Source: Lota lota
Lineage: Eukaryota > Chordata > Actinopteri > Gadiformes > Lotidae
Length of the DNA stretch: 64,000 nt
Reading direction: 5' to 3'
Assembly (NCBI GenBank): GCA_026745465.1
Contig: JACYXH010000802.1
Location: 4,005,758-4,069,757 of the forward strand
Shown here: in pieces, positions 51,745 through 63,572 of the stretch
Numbering within the stretch: position 1 is the stretch's first letter
Layout: each line of letters begins with the position of its first letter
Notes under the pieces: model-generated
What the model was told of the DNA's origin: nothing
The model's database searches: none
The model's input: the letters and a program-made list of their open reading frames with translations, nothing else
Program-made: the position numbers and the translations under genes

Positions 51745-51774
51745 TTGTATGTGTGTGTGTGTGTGTGTGTGTGT
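51424..51774. repeat. Long imperfect GT-rich repeat
   Basis: About 350 bp of GT units with repeated inserts. GGCGGGGGTCTATGTGTGTA and GGCGGGGTTCTATGTGTGTA recur about 145 bp apart, so a larger unit has duplicated. Confidence 0.95.
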
Positions 51775-52775
51775 CCTTCATCTGTCCTCAGACTCAGCTG
51801 CCATGTTCTCTAACCTTGTAAAATGACGAGTCATCCTGGACATGACTAATCCGGGTTAATTGCTATGTGTGTGTGTTGGAGTCAGACTACAGAATAATCC
51901 CTTGCACGGCTGTCTACCAGTCACAACATACATGGATACAATTTACAATTAACAGGGATGTTCCTCACACCCATTTCCCGAGGGCACAGAACCACATTCT
52001 ACATTTCAGGTATTTCAGAAATAACATTTCAGAAACATTTCAGAAATAAATAAAGTTCAACCAATTAATTAATTAATTAATTAATATTAGGGATTCATAC
52101 TCACCCCCTCCACTCCTTACTATGTTTCACATTTCAGGGGAATTTCCCTCGAGCTCCGATTCGTTTCAGATCCTGAATTAAACTTTCAAGTTAGTGTTTG
52201 TGTATTGTGTTGAGGGTGTAGTATGGGAGGGGAGGAATATGACATTTATCTGACACGCAAATACAAATTTGGACTCCCAAACAATATTGTCAAGTGTTGA
52301 CTTAGCCATGGCAACTGTGAGCTTGTGCAGGGTGTGCCAAAATGTGTTTGATTCATGTCACGTGTTTGTGTTTTCACATACATTTCGGGGTGACAGTGTG
52401 TGTAATGTGTTTCACTGACATCAAAGGGTGAAGGTGTGTGATGTTGTTTGGTACAACAAATATTGGAAATGATAGAAGCAGTACTTTATACAACCAGGGA
52501 AAGGGTATGTTCAAAATAGGAAATCATTGCGTGTGAATAAAAGCCTTTGAACAAGGTGTGTTTTAAGCAAACCATCATTTTTTTGTCTCCATATCATACT
52601 AATATACTATACTTAACTGTGCTACACTGTACTACAATATACCAGTTGAATCATTATCAGAATATTATCAATAGTTATTGGTATTTTCATTGAAAGTATC
52701 AGAAATCCCTGCCTTAATAATATACACATCTTGATTGTTAATTAGTTTAAAAAAATGTGTTCTGTGTGTATGTTT

Positions 52776-52796
52776 GGGGGGGGGGGGGGGGGGGGG
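52776..52796. repeat. G homopolymer (21 bases)
   Basis: An uninterrupted G run in pitx3 intron 1, about 260 bp before exon 2. G-rich on the transcribed RNA, so a quadruplex in pre-mRNA is possible. Confidence 0.9.
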
Positions 52797-52893
52797 TTAT
52801 ATTTTGTGTGTATGTATTTCATATGAAGAATATGTAATTATATTTAAAATATTCAATGACCAAAAATTTACTTCAAGACCCTTTGGATAATAG

Positions 52894-53508
<615 letters not shown>

Positions 53509-54441
53509 TGATCAGTAGGTCAAGAAAAGTCAGGGGAAAGGTTTGGTCAGATATTCAAAATAATGTAGTTATTGAAAGACGACATGACGGTGAGCGCTGA
53601 ATCCTTTTGAGAATGGGTTAATCTGCAACATAAAAAAAAAAGATGAATCAACAACGAAGATAATCACAGTCAAGAGGGAGAAATGGTATAGTTGACGATA
53701 ATATCCATCTAGTAGTTTGAGGCTGGCTATCGATATATTAAAGATTTCATTTCTGTTTATTCATATTTATTTACCTTCATTTATCTATATTGTTTATCTA
53801 TATTGTTGGCTCAATTACATGATGCCTTTACGTGGTCTTATCCAGTTGTTTTTCATAGTTAACTGATCACATGTTCTGATCATCTAAATTATTTGGCCAC
53901 TGAATGGGCTCAATTTGACCTTCTCATGACTCTCCAAACTACTATTCTTTTTCAGCCTTGTGATAAGTTTGGTTTCCCTCCTAACTGACAAAAGATAAAA
54001 AGCAGAGCAGTGTCAAAGTGAAAGTAAAAGAAAAAAGAAATAGGTGAGCAAATCCTTTCAAACGTGGACTAACTGTGGTCAGACCTCATATAAATCGGGG
54101 GTAGTTCAGAAGCCTCTTCTGCTGACCAGGGGAGGACAGGTTCCAGTCCAGTAGCCTAAATGTCAGAGGTACATGGGCCGCGACCTGCTGTCGTGCTGTC
54201 ACTCACTCTCAGCTCACACGTCCACACTGATTTTGTCACTGTGGCTAAATAGAGTGGGAGCGTCCGCATTCTAGCAGATGACAATATGGTGGGCCACCTT
54301 GACAAGCAATGAATCACATTTAATGTTGGCCAGACGAAAGGTCACATAGCTGCCATGGCTGGTTGTTATTTTGAAGGGACAACAGACCACACACACCACT
54401 CACACAATGTCGACCTATCCATGGCCCACTGGCATTTTCAA

Positions 54442-54909
54442 TCTGACCAAGCTCCTCTCTGTAAGACCCCAATGGCCTTCTCTGACCAAGCTCCTCTCTG
54501 TAAAACCCTAATGGCCTTCTCTGATCAAGCTCATCTCTGTAAGACCCCAATGGCCTTCTCTGACCAAGCTCCTCTCTGTAAAACCCCAATGGCCTTCTCT
54601 GATCAAGCTCATCTCTGTAAGACCCCAATGGCCTTCTCTGACCAAGCTCCTCTCTGTAAAACCCCAATGGCCTTCTCTGATCAAGCTCATCTCTGTAAGA
54701 CCCCAATGGCCTTCTCTGATCAAGCTCCTCTCTGTAAAACCCCAATGGCCTTCTCTGATCAAGCTCCTCTCTGTAAGACCCCAATGGCCTTCTCTGATCA
54801 AGCTCCTCTCTGTAAGACCCCAATGGCCTTCTCTGATCAAGCTCCTCTCTGTAAGACCCCAATGGCCTTCTCTGATCAAGCTCCTCTCTGTAAGACCCCA
54901 AGGGCCATT
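54442..54909. repeat. 39-bp minisatellite, 12 copies
   Basis: Twelve head-to-tail units of 39 bp beginning TCTGACCAAGCTCCTCTCTG. Because 39 is divisible by 3, frames stay open on both strands: SDQAPLCKTPMAF repeated on plus, RRPLGSYREELDQ repeated on minus. In the first two thirds, two unit variants alternate (GACCAAGCTCCTC and GATCAAGCTCATC), giving a 78-bp higher-order unit. The last five units are near identical, showing recent expansion. It lies in pitx3 intron 2 and I do not regard it as coding. Confidence 0.95.
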
Positions 54910-55566
54910 TGACCAAGCCTCATAATGGAAAACCCAGTTCTCAGACCAAAGGCCTGTAAACTGGTGTGATTGCGGATGCATTTCTTTAAAGAATACACTC
55001 TGCATGAGGACTTCTGTAAAGGCCCACTAGACAATGACAGAATACATTTACATTATTATTAAATAGAGATTCTCAAAATGAGGAAATCAAAATAATCAAT
55101 AGGTTTGCTGTTGTTTTGGGGTATCTAGATAAAGGTGTGGACGTTGCATGGGTGCAGGGAAGGGTCAGAGAAACAAGCACAATAATGTGTTTTCAAACAG
55201 GTTTTCCTTGTTTTGAATACAAACAAACATATCCCAGACTAAGCAACCTTTCCTGACGCCTCTTTCAATTCATCTTTAATCCTCAGCCACTTTGTTTCCC
55301 CTAAATGAAAGGGACTATGTATGACCGTAGTACTATTCAATAATTGATAGTTCCAAGAAAAGATATTGAACAATAGCTCAGGGTAAGTTCACATGCACGT
55401 AAACTCTAGTTTAAACACCAGAACGCTCGACCAAACCACGTCGGGGAAGTCAGTTGAGTTTAGCCGGCACGGCAGCCGTGGTGTAACCTTGGCTCTCTGA
55501 CTTCTCCTCTTTGATGTGTGAACCTCCGTGCTTCCAGCATGAGATCCAATCTGGGGGAACAGTTAC

Positions 55567-55768
<202 letters not shown>

Positions 55769-56512
55769 GAAAATGCACTGTGTAACAGACACCCTCGTCT
55801 GGCATTAGTGTTCAATAGCATTTTGTTACAACCATAACAAACTCAGCCGGTGCTGTCTGGACTGTTCGCTGTAACGTAAAGACGATAGTCCTCACTGGAC
55901 AGGTCTTTATTTAAACTCTGAATACATGTTTGTGCCGCTACGTTTGGGGTTATTATTTCTCTTCCGTAGGTCAAGGGAAAAGTGTGGATGGTTCTGCACT
56001 ATTGTGTTTTTGAAGATGATTTTGAAAGCTCTTAATTTAGATTTGCACTTCATATTTAATCTGTCTCATATCTTCTGAATACAGAACATACCAATGACAA
56101 AATGACAAAATAGCATTCTCTGACATTTCTTTCATTGGGATTTAACTATTCAAATAATGAGGTTTAATAACGCTTGCTGAATAATAACACACAAACTTAG
56201 TTTCTGGGATCATTGCGTCTTTTAAAAAGTCTGCATACATTCTCAAGTATACTCAAAAGATATTCGGCAGTCAATTGTCACCGGATATTCTGATAAAGTA
56301 AAAACTAATTTCAAAAAGTTTAATTAACATGAAACTCATCTTGTTAGATTTCTGTGTGTTCAGAAACACCCTTGATTGCAGATTCTCCAAACCATTTCCT
56401 AAAATGTTAAACCTTTTAAAATACCTCACACAAATTACATTTCAACACTGAAAACCTCCATACCAACTGTGCCCGGTTATTCATGCACTTCCTCCACATG
56501 ATCTTAGTATGA

Positions 56513-57118
<606 letters not shown>

Positions 57119-57975
57119 AGCGCAGGGCCAGAGCCGCCGGCCCACCACCACCACAACCCGCCCTCCCCCTCCCCCTCTTCACCTCTTCACCTCCTCACCC
57201 CACCGCCGCCACCGCCGCCACCCCCAACACACCATCCCATCCACCCACCTGGACATCTCAATGTCCCCCCAGGAGTCTGCCGGCTTTACAGAGAAAGAAA
57301 AACAACACTATTCTTACCCATGATGGCTCACTCTGAGTGGGACGAGGGAACACCGATGAATGGATTGTGCATGACAGGAATTATCTCCAGAACCCAAACA
57401 GCGCCCCGCACCCCCACCCCCACCCCCACCCCGCTCTGGACGGACCACTGATAATTATTCTCAGACGTGCTCTGAAGACATTGTGGCTCGGTTCCACAGA
57501 CTGTTTTCATGGATCTCGGAAGTCAAACGCTGCCATCGTCTCCTGTTCCTCAGCTGCATGATACCAGTAAATATTGAAGGCAAGGTTCTGTAAAAAAAAT
57601 ATAAAAAACACAAAAACATGTTGGAGGTTTGGAGGCTGACTGACGGTCATGTGATCTTTGCCGCTGCGTTTCCAGGACCAGGGGTTTGGACGCTGGCACA
57701 ACAGGAAGATGTATATAATGGACTTTTTGTTTTGTTTTGTATGTGACAAAAAAACTAAACAAACTATGAATCTATGAGAAACCGTAGTACTTTGAAGACG
57801 AGGACGCATGTCGCGGCAGAAGCCCTTAGATTGATGCACCGTGCGCACCACACGTAGGAACTTTAAATCTTTGTTGTGAATTCCACTCACCTCTGAAGGT
57901 CATAAGTTAAAGGTCAACCAATGAGGCCAAGTGGAGGCCACCCAACATAGTCTTGGAAAGTAAAAATATCCTTGA

Positions 57976-58022
57976 GACACACACGTGCACACACACTCAC
58001 ACACACAAACACCCCCCCCCCC

Positions 58023-58056
<34 letters not shown>
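57976..58056. repeat. (CA)n with internal C run in the pitx3 3' UTR
   Basis: ACACACACGTGCACACACAC, then a run of about 14 Cs (58012-58025), then about 15 CA units. Confidence 0.93.
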
Positions 58057-58060
<4 letters not shown>

Positions 58061-58257
58061 AGCATGCACACACAAAGAGAACATTAGCAACCTTTCTAAA
58101 GTTCACTCTAAAGAAGCCATTGCGTTTATAGATTTGTGTGGTGTTATACAAAGGGAGTCTGTCAAATGACTGTAAAAAATGTATGTAAGAGTGCAGTTGT
58201 TATAACAAAAAATAAGCTTTTCTTTCTGGTGTAGCCTGCTTTGTCCCATTAAAGAAC

Positions 58258-58263
58258 AATAAA
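58258..58263 (+). terminator. pitx3: pitx3 poly(A) signal AATAAA
   Basis: Canonical AATAAA, preceded ten bases earlier by the variant ATTAAA (58249), and followed by TTTTTATG- and TTTTCAT-type U-rich sequence. It is the first strong signal after the pitx3 stop codon. Confidence 0.75.
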
Positions 58264-58399
58264 AGGATCTGTTTTTATGAATTATGAAATGTATTTTCAT
58301 AATTACCCCCCCCCCCCCATCTATATATAAACCATCTATAACCCGTGGTGGTCGCTACGACCGCAGGTCAAAACACACCGTGTTCCTGCAACATGACCG

Positions 58400-58432
58400 G
58401 TGCCATGGAAACCGTTTCACCGCCATGGCAAC
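58400..58432. promoter_or_regulatory. Pair of RFX X-box-like motifs
   Basis: GTGCCATGGAAAC (58400-58412) and CGCCATGGCAAC (58421-58432) both resemble RFX half and full sites (GTNRCC...RGYAAC). The CCATGG centres are exactly 20 bp apart. AACCGTT (58410) and AACGGTT (58430) also form an inverted pair. About 115 bp past the inferred pitx3 3' end. Confidence 0.4.
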
Positions 58433-59159
58433 GGTTAAGCAAAGTGAGCAGTAGGGAGAAGGAGGAGTAATGGATGGAGACTGAGATAAGGAGATAGAGA
58501 TGTTCTCGGCCCGTGGTTTCGTTACCGATACGTTTGACCTACACTCGTTGAACGACGGCTAACGCGGGGGAGTGGGGGGGGGGGGGGGTCAATATCTAGT
58601 AACGCCGCAGGAACTCAGAGGAGCTGCTCGTTCAGCCGCTGCCAGGTTTTTATATAGGAAGTGGAGAAAAACGAGCCGGCTTTGTGGGGACACAAATACG
58701 GAGCAGTCTCCAAAAAAACTCAACACATTCTAATTATCCCCTTTTCTTATTTATATAATTGTCATAAATCTTCGTTTTGACCTGAAAGCTTTCAGTTGAC
58801 AAAAAGGCAATTTTTGTATGTGTTTGAGGATGTAGGCCTACCAAAAACTAAAATAATTTAAAATAACAGCGTAGCATAACTAGTTTGCAATCGAGAGATA
58901 TTGAAGGGTGAGTATCTGGTGCACCCCATCGAAATATAACTTTTTGTGGCCCCACAATTAAATAGTATTACTGTGTGAATCCGATCAATTCGTACAATAG
59001 ATTCGTCCTTTCTAGAACAACATGCCTAACTATTCACCTGAAAGGGCTGTTTCAGTGCAGTGGTCTTGGAGAGGTCACAAGGTTCAACTCGTTGATATAT
59101 ATATTTATATTCGATTTATATTGGGCCTTACAGGAATAATGCGAGCTGCGATTATTCGA

Positions 59160-59160
<1 letters not shown>

Positions 59161-59226
<66 letters not shown>
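59161..59226. repeat. (AAT)n trinucleotide repeat
   Basis: 22 perfect AAT units, intergenic. Confidence 0.97.
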
Positions 59227-59229
<3 letters not shown>

Positions 59230-60589
59230 GGAGGTGGATGGGGCTAATATTTTCAGAATTAGACATGAGTTGTTATTATTGAGTTGTGAGAACAGAGGTT
59301 GTTATATCAACAGGATCAATATTATTTGGGTTATTCAAATATGGTTTAAGGCGTTACTCCGCCGACGCAGACGCCTTACTTTTAGACCTATTGTATAGGC
59401 CTACCGACAATGAAGTCCGATTGCCATCGCGCAGGTCTGCTTTGGCCATCTGTCTGCACTCCAACGTGTCCTTTCCAGTCCGACACGTCCCTTAGTGGCC
59501 CTCGTGGCTAATCTAGTTGGGCGGTCAAGTGATTATACGTGAAACGTTTTGGAAGGGGTAAAACACAATAAACTCGTTGCTATGTGTGACTGTCCCATTT
59601 TCTTTCACATTTTATTACTGTGGTTTAATTTGTACACGGAGATTAAGACACATTAGAGCGACCGCATACGTTTTACACTCGATTTAAAGTGATTGGAAAG
59701 GGACGTAAGGGGAATGATTGCGCATCACCAAGAAGCCATTTAAAGCCGTTTGTTAATCAGCAACCTACTGCATGTAATCTACACAGCATCGGGGACTGAC
59801 ACCGCTTTCCAAGTAGGCCTCGTTTCACTCTTTACAATGTGGAATACTAATTCCAAGACCAAATGGCGAGGACTCATGTTTTATTAAAACTAGCATTTTT
59901 CTCATTTAATATTCAATCTCTTCGCCTATAATACTTATTATTAGTGACCTGACCCAACGCATTTGCTAATTACAAATAATTCCTGGTTATATTTTGGGGA
60001 ACAAATAGCGTCTATTAGCATTTCATTATTCATCTTGGATAAGATAAATCAACGCTACGACGAGGGATCTTCTAATAAATATAATTGGGACTCGAGCAGA
60101 AAACGTCTTCATGGCAATTCGTGTTAGAATACAGAATAATTTTAGTTTATTAGCAGACTTTTTGATATTTGTTCCCGATTGAGGATTAGAGGAAATTAGA
60201 GTTGTCTGTGTGGCTTGTAAAAGTTATTAACGAGACAAAATTACTTTTGGGGATTGGCTACTTCTTTGTCTGGTGTTTGCGTTGATATTTTAAAATGGGA
60301 TAAATCGTTAGTCAATTTAAAGCTTTGAATCTCTCTTTTCTTTTAAGAAAGAAAAAAGTTGAATGTACTCGATTCACCTCATGTTTATAATACGGTGGTA
60401 AAAACAAAAACGATGTGTTAAATAATTATGAGCTCCACAATAAACATGCGCCTATATTATATAAAGCTTTGGAATACGTCAACAGAACCGCAGGTGCGAC
60501 GATGGGTTCGTCTAGGCTGTACACGGTATTGACCTGTTTAGGCCTACTAACCGACGCTAGCCTGTAGGCATTGCTATGTATACATTATT

Positions 60590-60700
<111 letters not shown>

Positions 60701-60859
60701 TTTTTAATAATCATAACCCTTTCATTTTCGCGGGCAGTGTGGATAAGTAGGGATACCCCTATCGCACAATAAAGAAACACTATGAGGTCCAGTGGGTCGT
60801 TCTCCCTCGGGCCGTTTGGACCACACATGCGCGCTTATCCCCGCAAGCTGCACGCTTGC

Positions 60860-61698
60860 ACGCACGACCCTTATTTCCTCTGCCTAACTCCAACAACACT
60901 GTACGACGGGAAGATTTGAGGAAAATGGTAAGTTCGGGTAACGTTTAAAAATATAACTGGCGCTATAGTGTAGGCTATACGATATAGCCTCCTTAACGTG
61001 GAACAAAATAGCCGTCACGTCTCCTATTGTTTTAGCGGCTTTATAGGCGTTTAGTTCTCCTCCACTCTGACCCCTCTACACCTCAGCATTCTCCTCCTCC
61101 TCCTCCTCCTCTCGGTCCCCAGATGCGCGTAGCCCGAAGGCCCGCGCAGCCTCTCCAACTGTAGTCCAAGATATTAGGAGGATTAACATTCCGGCGGTAA
61201 GCCGGCGCAGCGCAGACCAAATGTCGTCTCTTTTTTGTGTCTTTTTTCCTTATGGTGGCTCAAATCTGGTTCGCACTGTCCACGGTGTAATTTCCCTTTC
61301 GCCTTTCAGTTCTACAAACCACCGCGATGGTCCTTCACACGCCATGCGTAAAATACGAATTAAAAAAAAGCGTTCGAGTTGCATTGTGAGTAAAAGAGAT
61401 ACAGGCCCACGAGGTGAACCAGGGTTAGCTATTGGAGAGTGTGTAAAGCTAATTTTCTTTCTGGTTATCTCCTTATATCACGTTTCCATGGTCGCTGCAC
61501 GCGCATCATTGTGCGTAAAACCCAACTCTAACTTATATACAAACAAACTATTTTAGGAAATCATAAATCACACAAATCATGCATGCAAATCAGTCCATTG
61601 AGAAATAATCAACAGCAAACAGGTTAGACCTAAATGCCCCAGTCTTCTTCTAAAACTCAGAGGCAGCCAAAAAACAAAGAGTTAGAGAGTTAGAGAGT

Positions 61699-61766
<68 letters not shown>

Positions 61767-62147
61767 AGGTTCAGAGAAAGAGAGAGAAATAAGCCGTGAT
61801 CCTCTTTTTTTAAAGTCTCTCCCAGACACCTATAATTGACCAGTATTTATCAAGCGGCCCGGGAGAGGAGAGTGCACCTAGGGCTGTTTTCGCATGGGAT
61901 TACCAAGGGTCCAGAGCCCTGTGCTCTCACTGGATCATCTGGTAGAGATTAGTCTCTAGCTGTTTACCCAGCTCCCGCGGTCCACTCATTGATCTGAAAT
62001 TAAACTTCTCCCCAGAAGTCCATGTGGGTCAATGTTTTGAGGCCTATCAGGTAGACGCTCCGTTAACTATTTTATATTTTTCCAGCGACTGTGTGTTTAA
62101 CATCTCACTGTTCCGTGTGGAGGCGTTAATGCGCATATACCTACATG
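60860..62147 (+). ncRNA. Possible spliced noncoding transcript (three exon-like segments)
   Basis: Three segments on the plus strand carry good splice signals in order. A first exon would end at 60927 before GTAAGTTC. A 74-bp segment at 61123-61196 lies between a CT-rich tract plus CCCCAG and donor GTAAGC. A 62-bp segment at 62086-62147 lies between TATTTTTCCAG and donor GTAAGA. No frame with a start codon runs through all three. The first exon's left limit is a guess. Could be a long noncoding RNA, an upstream exon set of the lipase gene, or chance. Confidence 0.25.
61677..61763. repeat. (GA)n microsatellite with TTAGAGAG lead-in
   Basis: Three GAGTTAGA units lead into about 32 GA units. 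Confidence 0.97.
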
Positions 62148-62878
62148 GTAAGAAATCTAATAGTTTATTGGGCTTTCCAATACTGTTGTTTCGTGACACC
62201 ATCAACTATATGCGTATGCATTAAGCCTACATATTTGACATACATATTTTCCTTATCACAAAGATACAGCCCTTAAATTGTGACTCAATTTTAATCGAGG
62301 CTATTAAAGGTAAAATGATTCACTGACAGAAGAGCGGGGAAATGGCATTGCTTGCTGTCTAACGCCATCTGTTGGACTCAAAGTAAAAAACGATTTGCAG
62401 TGGCTTGTCCGGACTCATTTTGAAGGGGTGGCCCAACTGTGTCACGGAATACATTAACACATTTTACAAGCGCCGCTGAGAATGAATACTTTACAAAATG
62501 TACATATTTTGTCCAAGATACTGGCCAATCAAATGTGTTGGGACACCCGCCCGATTCCATAGATAATTGCACTGATCGCATCTGTAGTGAATCGCATTCC
62601 ACTGTCACTGCCACATGCCAAAAGAGGGTAGCTTTTGTAATGGTCGGGTACATGTATCAAACCCGCCCGAAACTGTGGCGGGTAGGATTGGTGAAAATTG
62701 GTTAAAAGTTTAAATTTCTTTATCGGGTTGGCTTAACGTGAGACAGAAAGGTAAATGCGGGCTTGTTGGCCCGTATTCTTCTGTGCAAATTGACCAATAA
62801 GCGCTGCGGTTGATTATGTAACTAATCAAATGTCTCCAGCGCAAACAAGTGATAAGTGACATGTCCCTGACGCCAACA

Positions 62879-62895
62879 CAGCTGTTAGTTTCCCA
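62879..62895 (+). promoter_or_regulatory. PTF1-type pancreatic acinar element
   Basis: CAGCTG (62879-62884), four bases, then TTTCCCA (62889-62895). PTF1 binds an E-box and an RBPJ-type TTTCCCA box at this kind of spacing in acinar digestive-enzyme promoters. It sits 34 bp upstream of the TATA box, about 65-80 bp before the expected transcription start, the usual place for such a site. Confidence 0.65.
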
Positions 62896-62928
62896 TTCTC
62901 GGTTGGGCGGGCAAACAACTTATTGCTC

Positions 62929-62936
62929 TATAAAAA
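62929..62936 (+). promoter_or_regulatory. TATA box of the lipase gene
   Basis: TATAAAAA, with a start of transcription expected near 62957-62962. The first exon would then be about 20 nt and end at the donor at 62980. Confidence 0.75.
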
Positions 62937-62957
62937 GGTCCCCTGTTAATATTCAAA

Positions 62958-62979
62958 GTGTTGGACCCATAGCTGAGAG
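62958..62979 (+). other. pnlip: Lipase gene noncoding exon 1 (left end inferred)
   Basis: A short 5' UTR exon ending GCTGAGAG before the perfect donor GTAAGT (62980). Joined to the next exon it places G at -3 of the start codon. The 104-bp intron that follows ends in CACCAG at 63083. Mammalian pancreatic lipase genes, as I recall them, also have a short noncoding first exon. Confidence 0.6.
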
Positions 62980-63083
62980 GTAAGTCGTAGATTTGGGTTC
63001 ATGTTGATTACTGGATTTTGTGTCGATAATTCCTGTCTTTATTTTATAATGGAATGTTTCCCATGGGCCATTTTGTTCACCAG

Positions 63084-63138
63084 ATGTCACAGATTTGGGT
63101 TCTTGGTGCAATCTTCTGCCTGTTTGGCGTAGCATATG
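63084..63138 (+). CDS. pnlip: Pancreatic lipase family, signal-peptide exon
   Basis: The exon begins exactly at the ATG (CAG acceptor at 63081-63083). It encodes MSQIWVLGAIFCLFGVAY and the first base of an Ala codon: a short N-region, a hydrophobic core and small residues before the expected signal-peptidase cut, as in a secreted digestive enzyme. The 5' splice site reads TATG then GCAAGT, so this is a GC-AG intron. It is the only choice that keeps phase 1 with the next exon; using the nearby GTTATC would put a stop codon directly after the junction. Confidence 0.85.
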
Positions 63139-63420
63139 GCAAGTTATCTCAAGATTTCGTATATTTTTATTATTTAGTTGTGTCCTGTGTAACATGAATA
63201 GTTTGATGAACATACAAGGCCTATCACAAAACTGCACAGGACTTTCATAAAAAGAATACAATAAAAATAAGTAATATTTCGTGTTAAAGTAATTCACGAA
63301 TTTATCATTTCTCAAATGATGTATGAAGTATATTCTTGAAAATAGATGCAAATTTTGTAAAACGAAATGCATCCAATTGTCGAAGTACCGTCCTGAACAA
63401 CTTGTTGCTGTCGTCCACAG
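63139..63420 (+). other. Lipase intron (GC-AG type)
   Basis: A 282-bp AT-rich intron starting GCAAGT and ending GCTGTCGTCCACAG. Confidence 0.8.
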
Positions 63421-63572
63421 CGGATGAGGTTTGTTACGATGACTTGGGCTGCTTTAGCGACCTGCCGCCATGGGGGGGCACCAAAGAGCGACCCATCGCC
63501 CGCCTGCCCTGGTTGCCGGACATGATAGGCACGCGCTTCCTCCTCTTCACCCAGAAGAACAAATACTACCAG
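63421..63572 (+). CDS. pnlip: Pancreatic lipase family, first mature-protein exon (partial gene)
   Basis: Encodes (A)DEVCYDDLGCFSDLPPWGG, TKERPIARLPWLPDMIGTRF and LLFTQKNKYYQ. This is the N-terminus of mature pancreatic lipases: the paired cysteines of C-Y-x-x-L-G-C form the first disulphide, and CFSD...PW, LPW.P and TRFLLFT are family hallmarks. Human PNLIPRP1 (PWGGT, IGTRFLLYT) is slightly closer than PNLIP, so the exact paralogue is not settled and the symbol is provisional. The enzyme hydrolyses dietary triglyceride in the gut lumen. The catalytic Ser/Asp/His exons lie beyond the window. By homology the exon ends after Gln at 63572, before GCAAGC, which would be a second GC donor. Confidence 0.88.

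Larger units (their letters stand above)
57119..58285 (+). other. pitx3: pitx3 3' UTR (end inferred)
   Basis: About 1.15 kb from the stop codon to just past the first convincing poly(A) signal. It contains a CCCCAC repeat (57409-57432) and a CA/C tract (57976-58056). The cleavage site is estimated at 15-25 bases after the signal. Confidence 0.7.

Noticed and set aside
54320-54916. 198-residue minus-strand and 185-residue plus-strand repeat proteins
   Set aside because: Both are readings of the 39-bp minisatellite, which stays open only because its unit is a multiple of three. No splice context or known family supports translation.
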